Position numbers and translations under genes: made by a program
Shown here: in pieces, positions 44,013 through 54,237 of the stretch
Position numbering within the stretch: position 1 is the stretch's first letter
Layout of the letters: each line of letters starts with the position of its first letter
The notes under the pieces: generated by a model
What the model was told of the DNA's origin: nothing
Databases searched by the model: none
What the model saw: only the letters and a program-made list of their open reading frames with translations
Origin: Sphingorhabdus rigui
GTDB lineage: Bacteria > Pseudomonadota > Alphaproteobacteria > Sphingomonadales > Sphingomonadaceae
Assembly (NCBI RefSeq): GCF_014196595.1
Contig: NZ_JACIEA010000001.1
Location: forward strand, 216,085 to 280,084
Direction: 5' to 3'
DNA: 64,000 nt

Positions 44013-44285
44013 TCAGAGCCCAAACAGATCCTGCCAACGCGGGTCCGACTTTGCGACCTTTACCAAAAACGGACAGGTCGGCCGCGCTTTGATGCCCATG
44101 GCTTCGATTTGTTCGAACACGCCCGTGGCGAGCCGCGCCCCCGCGCCCGTCCCGCGCAAGGCGGATGGCACTTCGGCGTGCGGCAATATCATGACATCTC
44201 CGTCCCAGCGGATGGTGACATAGGCATCGCCCGCGTCCGTCGGCATGTTGAACCGGTTGCGTTCGGGGTCGTAGGCGATGGTCAT
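44013..44285 (-). CDS. Small GNAT-like acetyltransferase (YjdJ type)
   Basis: 90 residues from ATG 44285, where the family pattern begins (MTIAYDPERNRFNMPTDAGD). It has VMILPHAEVPSALRGTGAGARLATGVFEQIEA, a motif-A acetyl-CoA loop (RGTGAGAxL), and the family end RPTCPFLVKVAKSDPRWQDLF. Such minimal GNATs lack an identified substrate. It is 13 bp after guaA and 4 bp before the DUF2805 gene. Confidence 0.87.
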   Translation of the reverse strand: MTIAYDPERNRFNMPTDAGDAYVTIRWDGDVMILPHAEVPSALRGTGAGARLATGVFEQIEAMGIKARPTCPFLVKVAKSDPRWQDLFGL

Positions 44286-44298
44286 GGCTGTGTAAGCC

Positions 44299-45873
44299 TT
44301 ATTCCCACTCAATGGTTCCCGGTGGCTTTGATGTATAATCATAAACCACGCGGTTGATGCCTTTGACTTCGTTGATGATGCGCGTCGACACGCGGCTGAG
44401 GAAGGCGCTGTCGAAGGGGTAGATGTCGGCGGTCATGCCGTCGGTCGACGTCACCGCGCGCAAGGCGCAGACATTGTCATAGGTGCGGCCATCGCCCATC
44501 ACGCCGACGGTGCGGACGGGCAGCAGCACGGCAAAGGCCTGCCAAATCGCGTCATATAGCCCTGCGTTACGGATTTCTTCGAGATAGACTGCGTCCGCCT
44601 TGCGCAACACGTCGCACCGTTCCTTGGTCACTTCGCCCGGAATGCGGATGGCAAGGCCGGGGCCGGGGAAGGGGTGGCGGCCGACAAATTGGTCATTCAG
44701 GCCCAGTTCGCGGCCCAAGGCGCGTACTTCATCCTTGAACAGTTCGCGCAAGGGTTCGACCAATTGCATGTTCATCCGTGCGGGCAGGCCGCCGACATTA
44801 TGGTGGCTTTTGATCGTGACCGAAGGCCCGCCGGTGAAGCTGACGCTTTCGATCACGTCGGGGTAAAGCGTGCCTTGTGCCAAGAAATCAGCGCCGCCGA
44901 TTTTCTTGGCTTCTTCTTCAAACACGTTGATGAATTCGCCGCCGATGAATTTGCGTTTCTTTTCGGGGTCGGTGACGCCCGCGAGGCCAGCCATGAAGCG
45001 TTCTTCGGCGTCCACCACGACGAGCGGGATATTATAATGGTCGCGGAACAAGGTTTCGACCTGTTCGCGTTCATTCATACGCAGCAGGCCGTGGTCGACA
45101 AAGACGCAGGTAAGCTGCGCGCCAATCGCTTCGTGAATGAGGATGGCCGCAACCGAGCTGTCGACGCCGCCCGAAAGGCCGCAAATGACGCGGCCTGACC
45201 CTACTTGCGCACGGATTTCGGCAATCTTGGTCGCGCGGAATTCCGCCATCGTCCAATCGCCCGCAAGGCCGCAGATTTTATGCACGAAGTTGGAGATTAA
45301 TTTCGCGCCATCGGGGGTGTGCACGACTTCGGGGTGGAATTGGATGCCATAATATTGCCGTGCTTCATCGGCGATAAAGGCAAAAGGCGCGCCGTCGCTG
45401 GTGGCGACGACTTCAAAGCCGGGGGCAAGGCTGGTGACCTTGTCGCCATGGCTCATCCACACCTGATGCTTGTCGCCGGTCGCCCACAATCCGTCAAACA
45501 AAGCGCAGGGTTTTTCGACCTCAATAAAGGCACGGCCAAATTCGCCGCCGTCGCCTTCGCTGACATGGCCGCCCAGCTGCATCATCATGGTTTGTTGGCC
45601 ATAGCAGATGCCAAGGATAGGCAGGCCGCTATCGAAAACACATTGCGGTGCGCGCGGCGAATCGGCTTTGGTCGTCGATGCGGGGCCGCCCGACAAGATG
45701 ATGCCCTTTGGCTTCATACGTGCAAATGCGGCTTCGGCGGAATTGAATGGCGCGATTTCCGAATAGACCCCGGCCTCGCGCACGCGGCGCGCAATCAATT
45801 GAGTCACTTGTGACCCGAAATCGATGATCAGGATGGAATCGGAAGGGTGGGCGTGTGTTTTGGATTCAGGCAT
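44299..45873 (-). CDS. guaA: GMP synthase (glutamine-hydrolysing)
   Basis: 524 residues. The class-I amidotransferase half has [15 protein letters not shown] with the catalytic Cys and FHPEVVHTP with the His. The ATP-pyrophosphatase half has the PP-loop [13 protein letters not shown] and YPDVIES, and the C-terminal dimer domain ends [14 protein letters not shown]. It aminates XMP to GMP. It heads an operon with GNAT and DUF2805 genes into which the betC segment has been inserted. Confidence 0.98.
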   Translation of the reverse strand: MPESKTHAHPSDSILIIDFGSQVTQLIARRVREAGVYSEIAPFNSAEAAFARMKPKGIILSGGPASTTKADSPRAPQCVFDSGLPILGICYGQQTMMMQLGGHVSEGDGGEFGRAFIEVEKPCALFDGLWATGDKHQVWMSHGDKVTSLAPGFEVVATSDGAPFAFIADEARQYYGIQFHPEVVHTPDGAKLISNFVHKICGLAGDWTMAEFRATKIAEIRAQVGSGRVICGLSGGVDSSVAAILIHEAIGAQLTCVFVDHGLLRMNEREQVETLFRDHYNIPLVVVDAEERFMAGLAGVTDPEKKRKFIGGEFINVFEEEAKKIGGADFLAQGTLYPDVIESVSFTGGPSVTIKSHHNVGGLPARMNMQLVEPLRELFKDEVRALGRELGLNDQFVGRHPFPGPGLAIRIPGEVTKERCDVLRKADAVYLEEIRNAGLYDAIWQAFAVLLPVRTVGVMGDGRTYDNVCALRAVTSTDGMTADIYPFDSAFLSRVSTRIINEVKGINRVVYDYTSKPPGTIEWE

Positions 45874-45973
45874 GGTCAGCCGATAGTGATTGCCGCCGCC
45901 GCTGTCCAGTTACCGCGGTGACTTTGGACTTTGCCCTTTGCCCTGACCTGTTTCGGTGCGCTATAGCGTCGGC

Positions 45974-46498
45974 GTGATAAAACCCGACACCAAACGCGCC
46001 GATATCATCGAGCGATTGACCGCCTACGTCCTTGCGCAAGGGCTTTCGGCGTCGAGCCTGCGTCCGTTGGCCAAGGCCGCGGGCACCAGCGACCGGATGC
46101 TGCTTTATTATTTCAAGGACAAATCCGAGATTATCACCGCGGTGTTGGAACAGATTTCCGCGCAGCTGGTGGAGATGATCAGTGCGCACACCGCCGCCGA
46201 GCCGCTGCCCGTGGATGCGCTGCGCCGCAAATTGGCGGGCATTGTCTTTGAAGACGCATTGTGGCCCTATATGCGGATCTGGCTTGATGTCGCGGCACGC
46301 GCGGCGATGGGCGACCCGTTTTACCGCGCGGTGGGGGAACAAATTGGTCGCGGATTTCTGGAATGGGGCAAGGCGCAGCTGCAGTCCGACAGCGAAGCGC
46401 AGCGCGACATTGATGCCGCGCGGCTTCTGGTCAGCATCGAAGGGATGCTGTTCCTGAAAAGCGTCGGCCTTGACGATATAAACGCCAAGGCGCTTTAG
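45974..46498 (+). CDS. TetR family transcriptional regulator
   Basis: 174 residues from a GTG at 45974; a GTG at 45956 would add six. The helix-turn-helix is ASSLRPLAKAAGTSDRMLLYYFKDKSEII (about residues 24-52). The body is short for a TetR protein. Its stop overlaps the stop of the opposite-strand membrane gene by two bases, so the two units converge. Targets unknown; the two membrane-protein genes convergent with it are the nearest candidates. Confidence 0.85.
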   Translation: MIKPDTKRADIIERLTAYVLAQGLSASSLRPLAKAAGTSDRMLLYYFKDKSEIITAVLEQISAQLVEMISAHTAAEPLPVDALRRKLAGIVFEDALWPYMRIWLDVAARAAMGDPFYRAVGEQIGRGFLEWGKAQLQSDSEAQRDIDAARLLVSIEGMLFLKSVGLDDINAKAL

Positions 46499-46845
46499 CG
46501 CGCGCGTTCTGCCCGCGTTGGTCCGAGCAACATGGCAGCAACGTCACCCTTGGTGCGATAGCTTTGCACGAGCAGATAGGTGGCCAAAAATGGCGCGCCA
46601 AGGTTAAAGGCCGCAAATCCGAGAACGAGCCCGGCCACCGAAAATTCGTGACGCCATGCGACCCAGAATCCGGAAAAGATCAGAAAGCATAAAAAGTCGA
46701 GATTGAACTGCCCGGGCCATGCCATGTCCGCAATGTCACCGAAAAATATTGGGAAAAGCCCCATGCCATGATTGGCGATGGTAACGCTGGTATAGGCGCC
46801 GACAATGGCAATGACGGCAACGAGGAAAAGGCGAAAGGCGTTCAT
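46495..46845 (-). CDS. Small three- or four-helix membrane protein, unknown function
   Basis: 116 residues from ATG 46845, which overlaps the stop of the preceding gene (ATGA). Hydrophobic segments: RLFLVAVIAIVGAYTSVTIA (4-23), NLDFLCFLIFSGFWVAW (about 46-62) and VAGLVLGFAAFNLGAPFLATYLLV (about 68-91). No recognised family. It is coupled to the membrane protein at 46842-47255. Confidence 0.65.
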   Translation of the reverse strand: MNAFRLFLVAVIAIVGAYTSVTIANHGMGLFPIFFGDIADMAWPGQFNLDFLCFLIFSGFWVAWRHEFSVAGLVLGFAAFNLGAPFLATYLLVQSYRTKGDVAAMLLGPTRAERAR

Positions 46846-47255
46846 TTTTCTGCTCCACGGTTGAAGATTGATGCCAACAACATGCCGACACCAGCGCCCC
46901 ACAAGATGATGGCGGCGCAATTGGTTATGTGTGGCAATGTGCTGCCGTACACGGACGGAAAATAGGCGATGACGATGCCGTCTGTGATTAAAGCTGTTGT
47001 GGTTGCAATGCCAATGCCGGTGAACAACTGATCCGGCCGAAGCTTTGCGAGTTTACGCACAAGGAAGATAAATGGCACGGTACCCGGGATAACAAGGGCA
47101 TAGGTCACCGCACGCATACTGCCTTCGAGGGCGCCCATCGGCGCAATGACGCTCAGGATGATGGCGGCGCAAAACCAGAGCGCAGCTCCTAGCCCAATGA
47201 GCAGAAAAGTCTGCCCATATGTGAGGCCAATACGGTTTATCTGCACGCTGGACAT
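46842..47255 (-). CDS. Small four-helix membrane protein, possibly DUF5367-like
   Basis: 137 residues from ATG 47255, 6 nt after AAGGA. Four hydrophobic segments: about 12-33 (FLLIGLGAALWFCAAIILSVIA), 45-63, 75-96 (FTGIGIATTTALITDGIVIAYF) and 104-125. The pattern with a conserved TTTALITDGIVIAYFPSVYG resembles DUF5367 proteins as I remember them, with low certainty. First gene of a two-gene unit. Confidence 0.6.
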   Translation of the reverse strand: MSSVQINRIGLTYGQTFLLIGLGAALWFCAAIILSVIAPMGALEGSMRAVTYALVIPGTVPFIFLVRKLAKLRPDQLFTGIGIATTTALITDGIVIAYFPSVYGSTLPHITNCAAIILWGAGVGMLLASIFNRGAEK

Positions 47256-47318
47256 AGACACATCCTTCCATCGATTGGATAAGCCTAACAAAATGTAGCG
47301 ACTGCTACAATATCTATT

Positions 47319-48092
47319 TTAGTCGGTCAGTTCGACCCAAGTCGGCGCGTGATCGCTGGCTTTTTCACGGCCGCGATATTCCTTGTCCACGCCGCAGGAT
47401 GACAAGCGGTCGGCAACAACGGGGCTCAGCAACAGATGGTCGATGCGAAAGCCATGGTCGCGTTGCCATGCACCGGCCTGAAAATCCCAAAATGTCCAAA
47501 TGCCGCCTTGCGGATAATGCGTCGCCAGCGCGTCAGTCCAGCCTTGGCCCAATAAAGCGCGATAGGCGGCAATGCTTTCGGGTTGGCGCAAGGCATCGTC
47601 CAACATCGCGGCTGGCGCCCAGATATCATGCGTGTGCGGAATGACATTATAGTCGCCCGCCAGCACGGCGGGGATTTCCGCCGCCAACAATTCGGCGGCG
47701 CGGTCGTACAAGCGTTTCATCCACGCAAGCTTATAGTCAAATTTCGGTCCGGGTTGGGGATTGCCATTGGGCAGATAGATAGTGGCAACGCGCATGCCGA
47801 AAACATCGGCCTCCAGATAACGGGCATGTTCGTCTTCGGGGTCGCCGGGCAAGGTGCGCTGTGCTTCGACAGGCTGCGTGCCCTTGGCGAGGATGGCAAC
47901 GCCGTTGAACGATTTTTGCCCGTGCCAGATCGCGCCATAGCCCGCGCGTTCAAATTCTTCGACGGGAAAGCCCTCGTCCTGCGACTTGACCTCTTGCAGA
48001 CAGGCAATGTCGGGTTGGGTTTCTTCCAGCCACTCGAGCAGGCGGGGAAGGCGCGCTTTGACGCCGTTGATGTTGTAAGTCGCGATACGCAT
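47319..48092 (-). CDS. xth: Exodeoxyribonuclease III (AP endonuclease)
   Basis: 257 residues. Exo III motifs: ATYNINGVKARLPRLLEWL, IACLQEVKSQDE (Glu metal ligand), GDYNVIPHTHDIW (Asp/Asn) and SDHAPTWVELTD (Asp-His pair). The enzyme nicks abasic DNA and degrades 3' ends in base-excision repair. It lies 32 bp downstream of the ErpA-like gene on the same strand. Confidence 0.95.
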   Translation of the reverse strand: MRIATYNINGVKARLPRLLEWLEETQPDIACLQEVKSQDEGFPVEEFERAGYGAIWHGQKSFNGVAILAKGTQPVEAQRTLPGDPEDEHARYLEADVFGMRVATIYLPNGNPQPGPKFDYKLAWMKRLYDRAAELLAAEIPAVLAGDYNVIPHTHDIWAPAAMLDDALRQPESIAAYRALLGQGWTDALATHYPQGGIWTFWDFQAGAWQRDHGFRIDHLLLSPVVADRLSSCGVDKEYRGREKASDHAPTWVELTD

Positions 48093-48124
48093 GCCCGCGA
48101 CCCTAGCCGCGCATGGCTATTGCA

Positions 48125-48478
48125 TCAAACCGAAAAGCTGGAGCCGCAGCCACAACCGGCCTGCGCTTGCGGATTGGTCACCTTGAAGCTCTTGCCGCCA
48201 AGCGATTCGACGAAATCCACCGCAGAGCCACGCACCAGATCAAGGCTGACGGGATCGACAACCAAAGACGCGCCTTCGCTGTGCGCGGTGATGTCATCTG
48301 CCTCAACGCTGTCGGCGAGGCCGAAACGATATTGAAAGCCCGAACAGCCGCCACCTTCAACCGACAACCGCAGCACAGGATCTTTTCCAAGCTTGGTTGC
48401 GATTTCGGCCACGCGGCGCGCGGCATTGGCGGTCATGGAGATGACTTCGGTTTCGCTCATATCGGATATGTAGGCCAT
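48125..48478 (-). CDS. erpA: Iron-sulfur cluster carrier of the HesB/IscA family (ErpA-like)
   Basis: 117 residues. Three conserved Cys are present: GGGCSGFQYRFGL (first) and AGCGCGSSFSV (last two), the A-type carrier pattern. Homology starts near residue 7 (MSETEVISMTANAARRV), so the start may be the ATG at 48460. It passes Fe-S clusters to apo-proteins such as IspG, also encoded in this window. Whether ErpA or IscA is the better name cannot be decided without alignment. Confidence 0.9.
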   Translation of the reverse strand: MAYISDMSETEVISMTANAARRVAEIATKLGKDPVLRLSVEGGGCSGFQYRFGLADSVEADDITAHSEGASLVVDPVSLDLVRGSAVDFVESLGGKSFKVTNPQAQAGCGCGSSFSV

Positions 48479-48490
48479 GCAGCAGTTAAA

Positions 48491-48524
48491 GAAAAGGGGC
48501 GGCGCAGTATCCCGCGCCAGCCCC
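48491..48524 (-). terminator. Intrinsic terminator for the M23 peptidase gene
   Basis: On the minus strand GGGGCTGGCGC pairs with GCGCCGCCCC (48514-48524 and 48496-48505, one bulged base) and is followed by TTTTCTTT. It lies downstream of the gene ending at 48570 and just upstream of the ErpA-like gene. Confidence 0.8.
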
Positions 48525-48569
48525 CAAGATTACACCCTCTCCCAAAGGTGATATGTTTGGCCTGTCTGC

Positions 48570-49301
48570 TTACTCGCCTTCAGCAGGGCCGCCGATGGCA
48601 GTGCTATCAACAGTTTTTGCAGCGAGCAAGATCTTTGCGCTGTTTGCGTCAAATTTCACTGGCGACAGGAATGCGGTTGGGTTGATCGCTTCACCGGCAA
48701 TGCGGACTTCATAATGCAGGTGGCTTCCGGTGGAACGGCCAGTTGAGCCCATATAGCCCAGAATGTCGCCCTTGCGGATGCGCTGGCCTGGTGCAACATT
48801 CATCGCCGACAAATGGCCGTAGCGTGTCTGTACAGCGCTGCCATGGTTGATTTCTACGAATTTGCCGTAACCGCCAACCCATTCAGCGCGGCCAATGATG
48901 CCATCTGCTGTTGCGTAAATGGGCGTGCCAATGGCGCCGGGAATATCGATACCTTGGTGATTGCGGCTGGCGCCACGCGTCGGTGCGTTGCGATAACCAT
49001 AGCCGCTGGAGAATTTCATGATTTCAACTGGGTTGATCGATGGAACAGCAACTTCAACCTTGGCAGGGGTGCCATTGATGCGGCCCCAGCTGTCATTCAA
49101 CGCGCGAAATTCAGGGTCCGACACGCCAAGCGCGCTCTGGTTCGCCTTCAAATCTTCTGGGGAAATGCGGAATGTGTCTGATGAGGCGGCGGCTGAGTTG
49201 GCGAATGATGGTGTTGCTGCTGTGAAAGCGGCGACCATTACCAAAGCAGATACAGCTTTAAGGATCAGTGATTGGCAATGTGCCAAAGCGCTGGATACCA
49301 T
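48570..49301 (-). CDS. Exported M23 peptidoglycan endopeptidase
   Basis: 243 residues with a signal peptide (ALVMVAAFTAATPSFA, cleavage near residue 35). The LytM domain has its zinc ligands in NHQGIDIPG (His, Asp) and GSHLHYEVRIAG (HxH), and the usual RYGHLSAMNV and GSTGRSTG loops. No coiled coil is present, unlike EnvC. Such enzymes cut peptide cross-links in murein. It is a single-gene unit with its own terminator. Confidence 0.92.
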   Translation of the reverse strand: MVSSALAHCQSLILKAVSALVMVAAFTAATPSFANSAAASSDTFRISPEDLKANQSALGVSDPEFRALNDSWGRINGTPAKVEVAVPSINPVEIMKFSSGYGYRNAPTRGASRNHQGIDIPGAIGTPIYATADGIIGRAEWVGGYGKFVEINHGSAVQTRYGHLSAMNVAPGQRIRKGDILGYMGSTGRSTGSHLHYEVRIAGEAINPTAFLSPVKFDANSAKILLAAKTVDSTAIGGPAEGE

Positions 49302-49822
49302 AATGTGTCTTTACCTTATGATGCGACCCGCGCTTTTACGCAGTTCCGAAGTTTGACCGTGACAGTTGATCTGCCCACCCCTTGTGAACAGGGTGGTGTC
49401 CGATGGTTCAAACGAATGCAACATCCCTGTAATAATCGCGGGACAAACCGCCGCTCAAACGCGTTGAGTCGTTAAATGGACGGTTAAACGGCGCACCAAA
49501 GTGGCGGTTTCCCGACAATTTCCAAACTGGCGGAGGTGCTATTCGGCGCTCGGACCAACCCGTCATACACCCGTTTGTTCCCGCCAAGACCCGCAAAATT
49601 TCGTTATTATTGGAGCGATAAAACGTCCGAACGGTCACCGAATCGGTTGCCGTTTCGATTCGTCCGTTGGTCGCAAGCTGCGCGGCTCAACGCACCGCAG
49701 CCCTGAGCAGCAGACGCGCAGCGTCTGCGACCGTCGAAGGGCGGCAAGGGCGGGAGGCGCGAGAACGGTAACCGCCCTTCGACAGGCTCAGGGCTTCGGT
49801 TTTAAAGAATGACTCGCGCGGT
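49302..49822. other. Gene-free stretch with one palindromic repeat
   Basis: About 520 bp. Nothing coding is convincing; the minus frame at 49408-49638 has no homology-like features. The right part (49701-49793) carries a REP-like repeat. Promoters of the M23 gene should lie near 49302-49400. Confidence 0.6.
49701..49793. repeat. Palindromic intergenic repeat
   Basis: Nested arms: CCCTGAG (49701-49707) with CTCAGGG (49787-49793), and GTCGAAGGGCGG (49733-49744) with its exact complement at 49772-49783, plus an AGACGC/GCGTCT hairpin inside. The phrase CCTTCGACAGGCTCAGGG is a common proteobacterial intergenic repeat. It may stop transcription from bcp. Confidence 0.75.
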
Positions 49823-50284
49823 TTAGCCGAGCGCTTTGGCCGCGGCCAAAACCTCTGCGGCGTGGTCCTTGACCTTTACCTTGCGCCACACGTGCGCAAC
49901 CTTGCCGTCTTTGCCGACCAGATAGGTTGACCGGTCAATGCCCATATAGCTTTTGCCGTACATCGATTTTTCGACCCACGCGCCCATTTGCTCGGTGGCA
50001 TCGCTGGCTTCGTCGGACAGCAAAGTGACATTGAGGTCATATTTCGCCGCAAATTTCGCAAGCTTGGCGGGCTTGTCCTTGGACATGCCATAGACGGGGC
50101 AATTGATCGCGGCGAAATCCGCCGACAATGCGGTGAAATCCTTGGCTTCGTTCGTGCAACCCGGCGTGTCCGCCTTGGGGTAGAAATAGAGCACCAGCGG
50201 GCCTTTGAGCGCCGCCAGATTGACCGCATTGCCAGCGCTATCCGCCACATTGACGTCGGGCAGGGTGTCGTTGATATCGGTCAT
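49823..50284 (-). CDS. bcp: Peroxiredoxin of the BCP/PrxQ type
   Basis: 153 residues from ATG 50284. The peroxidatic motif is FYPKADTPGCTNEAKDF. E. coli BCP has a second Cys five residues after the first; here that place is Lys (NEAKDF), so the enzyme is 1-Cys or uses the later Cys in AINCPVYG. It reduces hydroperoxides with thiol donors in the cytoplasm. It follows glnE by 13 bp, ending the tgt-glnE-bcp unit. Confidence 0.92.
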   Translation of the reverse strand: MTDINDTLPDVNVADSAGNAVNLAALKGPLVLYFYPKADTPGCTNEAKDFTALSADFAAINCPVYGMSKDKPAKLAKFAAKYDLNVTLLSDEASDATEQMGAWVEKSMYGKSYMGIDRSTYLVGKDGKVAHVWRKVKVKDHAAEVLAAAKALG

Positions 50285-50297
50285 GTTGGGTTCCTTT

Positions 50298-52982
50298 TCA
50301 AAAATCGCGTTGGCCAAATAGCCGTTGCCATTCGTGCATGACAACCCCGCGATAATCCCTAATCGCAGCCATCAGGCCATCCCAATCGGCAAAGCCAAGG
50401 CTGTCTGCAATCAACGCCTGCGCGGCCAATGGCGGGGTGACGCAATCGGGCGCGACGAGGCGTACCATGACCAACAGCCGCGCGAACAATGCATAAGCCG
50501 TGGCAAAGTCTGCAGGCAGATGTCTGGCTGTCACCAGCGCATCAATTGCGGGGTCAAGCTGCGGCACCAGCCCGTCATGTGTTTCCAACTGAAGCCGGTG
50601 GATGATGAACTCCATGTCCACCAAGCCGCCGGGCAAAAGCTTCACATCCAGATCGCCCTTTGGCGGTTTATGCGCCGCCATATCCTTGCGCATGCTGGCG
50701 ATATCAAAGCGCAGTTTTTCGGGGTCGCGTTGGCCATGCAGCACATCCGCGACAATAATATCCACCTGCGCACGGGCATCGGCCGAGCCAAACAGCACGC
50801 GCGCCCGCGTCAACGCCATATGCTCCCACGTCCACGCATTTTCGTGCTGATATTGGTCAAAGCTTTTCACCGACGCGCAGAGCAATCCATCGGCGCCCGA
50901 TGGCCGAAGCCGTGTGTCGACCTCATATAAAGCGCCCGATGCGGTGGGCACCGACATTGCGGCAATCACGCGCTGCGCCAGCCGGTTGAAATATTGCGTC
51001 GCACCCAAGGCACGCGGCCCATTGGATTCGGCGAGATTGCTGCCGGTGAACAATAAGATCAGGTCAAGGTCCGACGCATGCGTCAATGCCTCTCCGCCCA
51101 ATCGGCCCAATGCCAAAATGACCAGCTCGCCGCCGTCAATGCGGCCATGCGCTTTTTCAAATTCGGCGACCGTCGCGGCGGTCAGCGTCTGCAACGCGGC
51201 CTCTGCCAAATGGGCGTAGCTGCGCGCGATGTCGCTTGCGTCGCTGCGGCCCTCAATCAACTGCACGCCCAGCGCAAAGCGTTTTTCGCCGACATAATCG
51301 CGGACAATGTCGAGCATGGATTGATAATCGGCATCGCCAATCCGGCGCGCCATCGCGTCGTGCAGCGCCGCCATATCGCCGGGCAATTGCATCGCGCTCG
51401 TGTCAATCAACGCGTCCAGATAGCGGCTCTGCCGGCCAAGATCGTCGGCCAGCGTCGGCGCATAGCTCAATATGTTGGCGACCAAATGCAACAGCCCGGG
51501 CCGCGCCTCCAGCAAGCGGAAGACGTTGATGGCACTGGGTATCGCCTCGATCATATTTTCGAACCGCGCGATGGCACGGTCCGAATCGGGGGCCAGCGCC
51601 AATGCTTTCATGATCGCGGGCAAGACGGCTTCAAATGCGTCACGCGCCGATGCGCTGCGGATCGCGCGAATCTTGCCGCTGCGCCACCGGGCCATGCGCT
51701 GCATGATTGCGGCGGGGTCAGTATAGCCCAAATCGGTCAATTGTTCTTCAAGCGGCAGGCCTTCATCGGCCATGCGCGGCCCTTCGCTGCCGCCTGCGTC
51801 CACCATCCGGTCATAAATCGCCGCGACGTGTTCCGTGACTGGGCGGATCGCGTCGAGTAACGCGTCGGCGTCCGCCAGCCCATGCAAGCGCGCGACGGCA
51901 TCGGCGGTTTCGCGGTTCTGCGGTATCTCGTGCGTTTGCCGGTCACTGTGCATTTGCAGACGATGTTCAAATGTCCGCAACTGTTCATAGGCCGATGATA
52001 ATGTCTCCGCCTCTTGCGGGCTAATCGGGCCAGCCGCCGCCAACCGCGTCAGCGCCTCACGGGTGTCGGGCACGCGCAGCACCGGATCGCGTCCGCCATG
52101 GATCAGCTGATGCGCCTGCGCGAAAAATTCACATTCGCGGATCCCGCCATGACCACGTTTCAGGTCGAACCCAAGGCCCATTTTCTGACCTTTGGCATAA
52201 TGGTCACGGATTTGCGCGGTCATGGCGGTGATGTTCTTCAACTGCCCGAAATCGAGCGACTTGCGCCAGATGAAGGGCTGAATAGCGTTCAGGAAATATG
52301 CGCCCAGCGCGCGGTCGCCTGCGCAGACCCGCGACCGGATGAAGGCCGCTTGCTCCCACGCCAGCGCGCTTGATTCATAATAGCCAATGGCCGCTTCAAC
52401 GGGCAGGGCGATCGGGCTGACCTCCGGCGATGGCCGCAGCCGCATGTCGACGCGAAAGACATATCCGTCGCCATCCAATGCGGACAAGAGTTCGATGACG
52501 CGGCGGCCATAGCGCACGGCAGCCTCTGCCACATCGTCGCGTTCGCGGTGGGGCAGGGTCTTTGGATCGAACAGGAAAATCGGGTCAATGTCCGACGAAT
52601 AATTCAACTCGCGTCCGCCATGTTTGCCCAGCGCAATGACGGCAAAGCCTTGGTTGGGCGCGCCGGGCACGCGTTCTTCAATGGCGGCAGATATGGCTTG
52701 GTCGAGCGCATGGTCGGCAAAGTCGGAAAGTATGCCTGTGACGCGGCTGAGGTCCCAAACGCCGGCGAGGTCCGCAATCGCGGTGACCAGCGCGACCCCC
52801 TGACGCTGTTGGCGCAAGGCGGTGCCGACATTGTCCGCCGTTCGGGCAAGGGATTGCGCCAGCGCCGCGTCAAATTCGCCCGCCGCGACCATCGCCATCA
52901 ATTCGGGGTTGCGGTCCATCAGTCCGGCAAGAAACGGACTGTTGGCCTGTGCGCGTGCGATGGCTTGTGCGACGCGCGTCAT
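50298..52982 (-). CDS. glnE: Bifunctional glutamine synthetase adenylyltransferase/deadenylase
   Basis: 894 residues from ATG 52982, 4 bp after the tgt stop with AGGG upstream; an ATG at 53012 would overlap tgt by 26 bp. Two nucleotidyltransferase modules are seen: FAVIALGKHGGRELNYSSDIDPIFLF (deadenylase half) and ELVILALGRLGGEALTHASDLDLILLF (adenylylase half), each with a GxxGxxE...SDxD signature, followed by GlnD-type helical domains. GlnE adjusts glutamine synthetase activity under PII control, so it connects to the glnK-amtB genes nearby. Confidence 0.95.
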   Translation of the reverse strand: MTRVAQAIARAQANSPFLAGLMDRNPELMAMVAAGEFDAALAQSLARTADNVGTALRQQRQGVALVTAIADLAGVWDLSRVTGILSDFADHALDQAISAAIEERVPGAPNQGFAVIALGKHGGRELNYSSDIDPIFLFDPKTLPHRERDDVAEAAVRYGRRVIELLSALDGDGYVFRVDMRLRPSPEVSPIALPVEAAIGYYESSALAWEQAAFIRSRVCAGDRALGAYFLNAIQPFIWRKSLDFGQLKNITAMTAQIRDHYAKGQKMGLGFDLKRGHGGIRECEFFAQAHQLIHGGRDPVLRVPDTREALTRLAAAGPISPQEAETLSSAYEQLRTFEHRLQMHSDRQTHEIPQNRETADAVARLHGLADADALLDAIRPVTEHVAAIYDRMVDAGGSEGPRMADEGLPLEEQLTDLGYTDPAAIMQRMARWRSGKIRAIRSASARDAFEAVLPAIMKALALAPDSDRAIARFENMIEAIPSAINVFRLLEARPGLLHLVANILSYAPTLADDLGRQSRYLDALIDTSAMQLPGDMAALHDAMARRIGDADYQSMLDIVRDYVGEKRFALGVQLIEGRSDASDIARSYAHLAEAALQTLTAATVAEFEKAHGRIDGGELVILALGRLGGEALTHASDLDLILLFTGSNLAESNGPRALGATQYFNRLAQRVIAAMSVPTASGALYEVDTRLRPSGADGLLCASVKSFDQYQHENAWTWEHMALTRARVLFGSADARAQVDIIVADVLHGQRDPEKLRFDIASMRKDMAAHKPPKGDLDVKLLPGGLVDMEFIIHRLQLETHDGLVPQLDPAIDALVTARHLPADFATAYALFARLLVMVRLVAPDCVTPPLAAQALIADSLGFADWDGLMAAIRDYRGVVMHEWQRLFGQRDF

Positions 52983-52986
52983 AGCT

Positions 52987-54135
<1,149 letters not shown>

Positions 54136-54237
54136 TTAGAGGTTGGCGACCAGTTTGTCATTCCGGGCTGCGCGCGAATGACAAGAATGTTTGAATTATT
54201 CCTTTTCGCGGCCGCTTCGCTACCCCATATACGCAAA

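Noticed and set aside
49408-49638. 76-codon frame upstream of the M23 peptidase
   Set aside because: No ribosome site, no homology-like motif, and it overlaps a repeat-bearing intergenic region.
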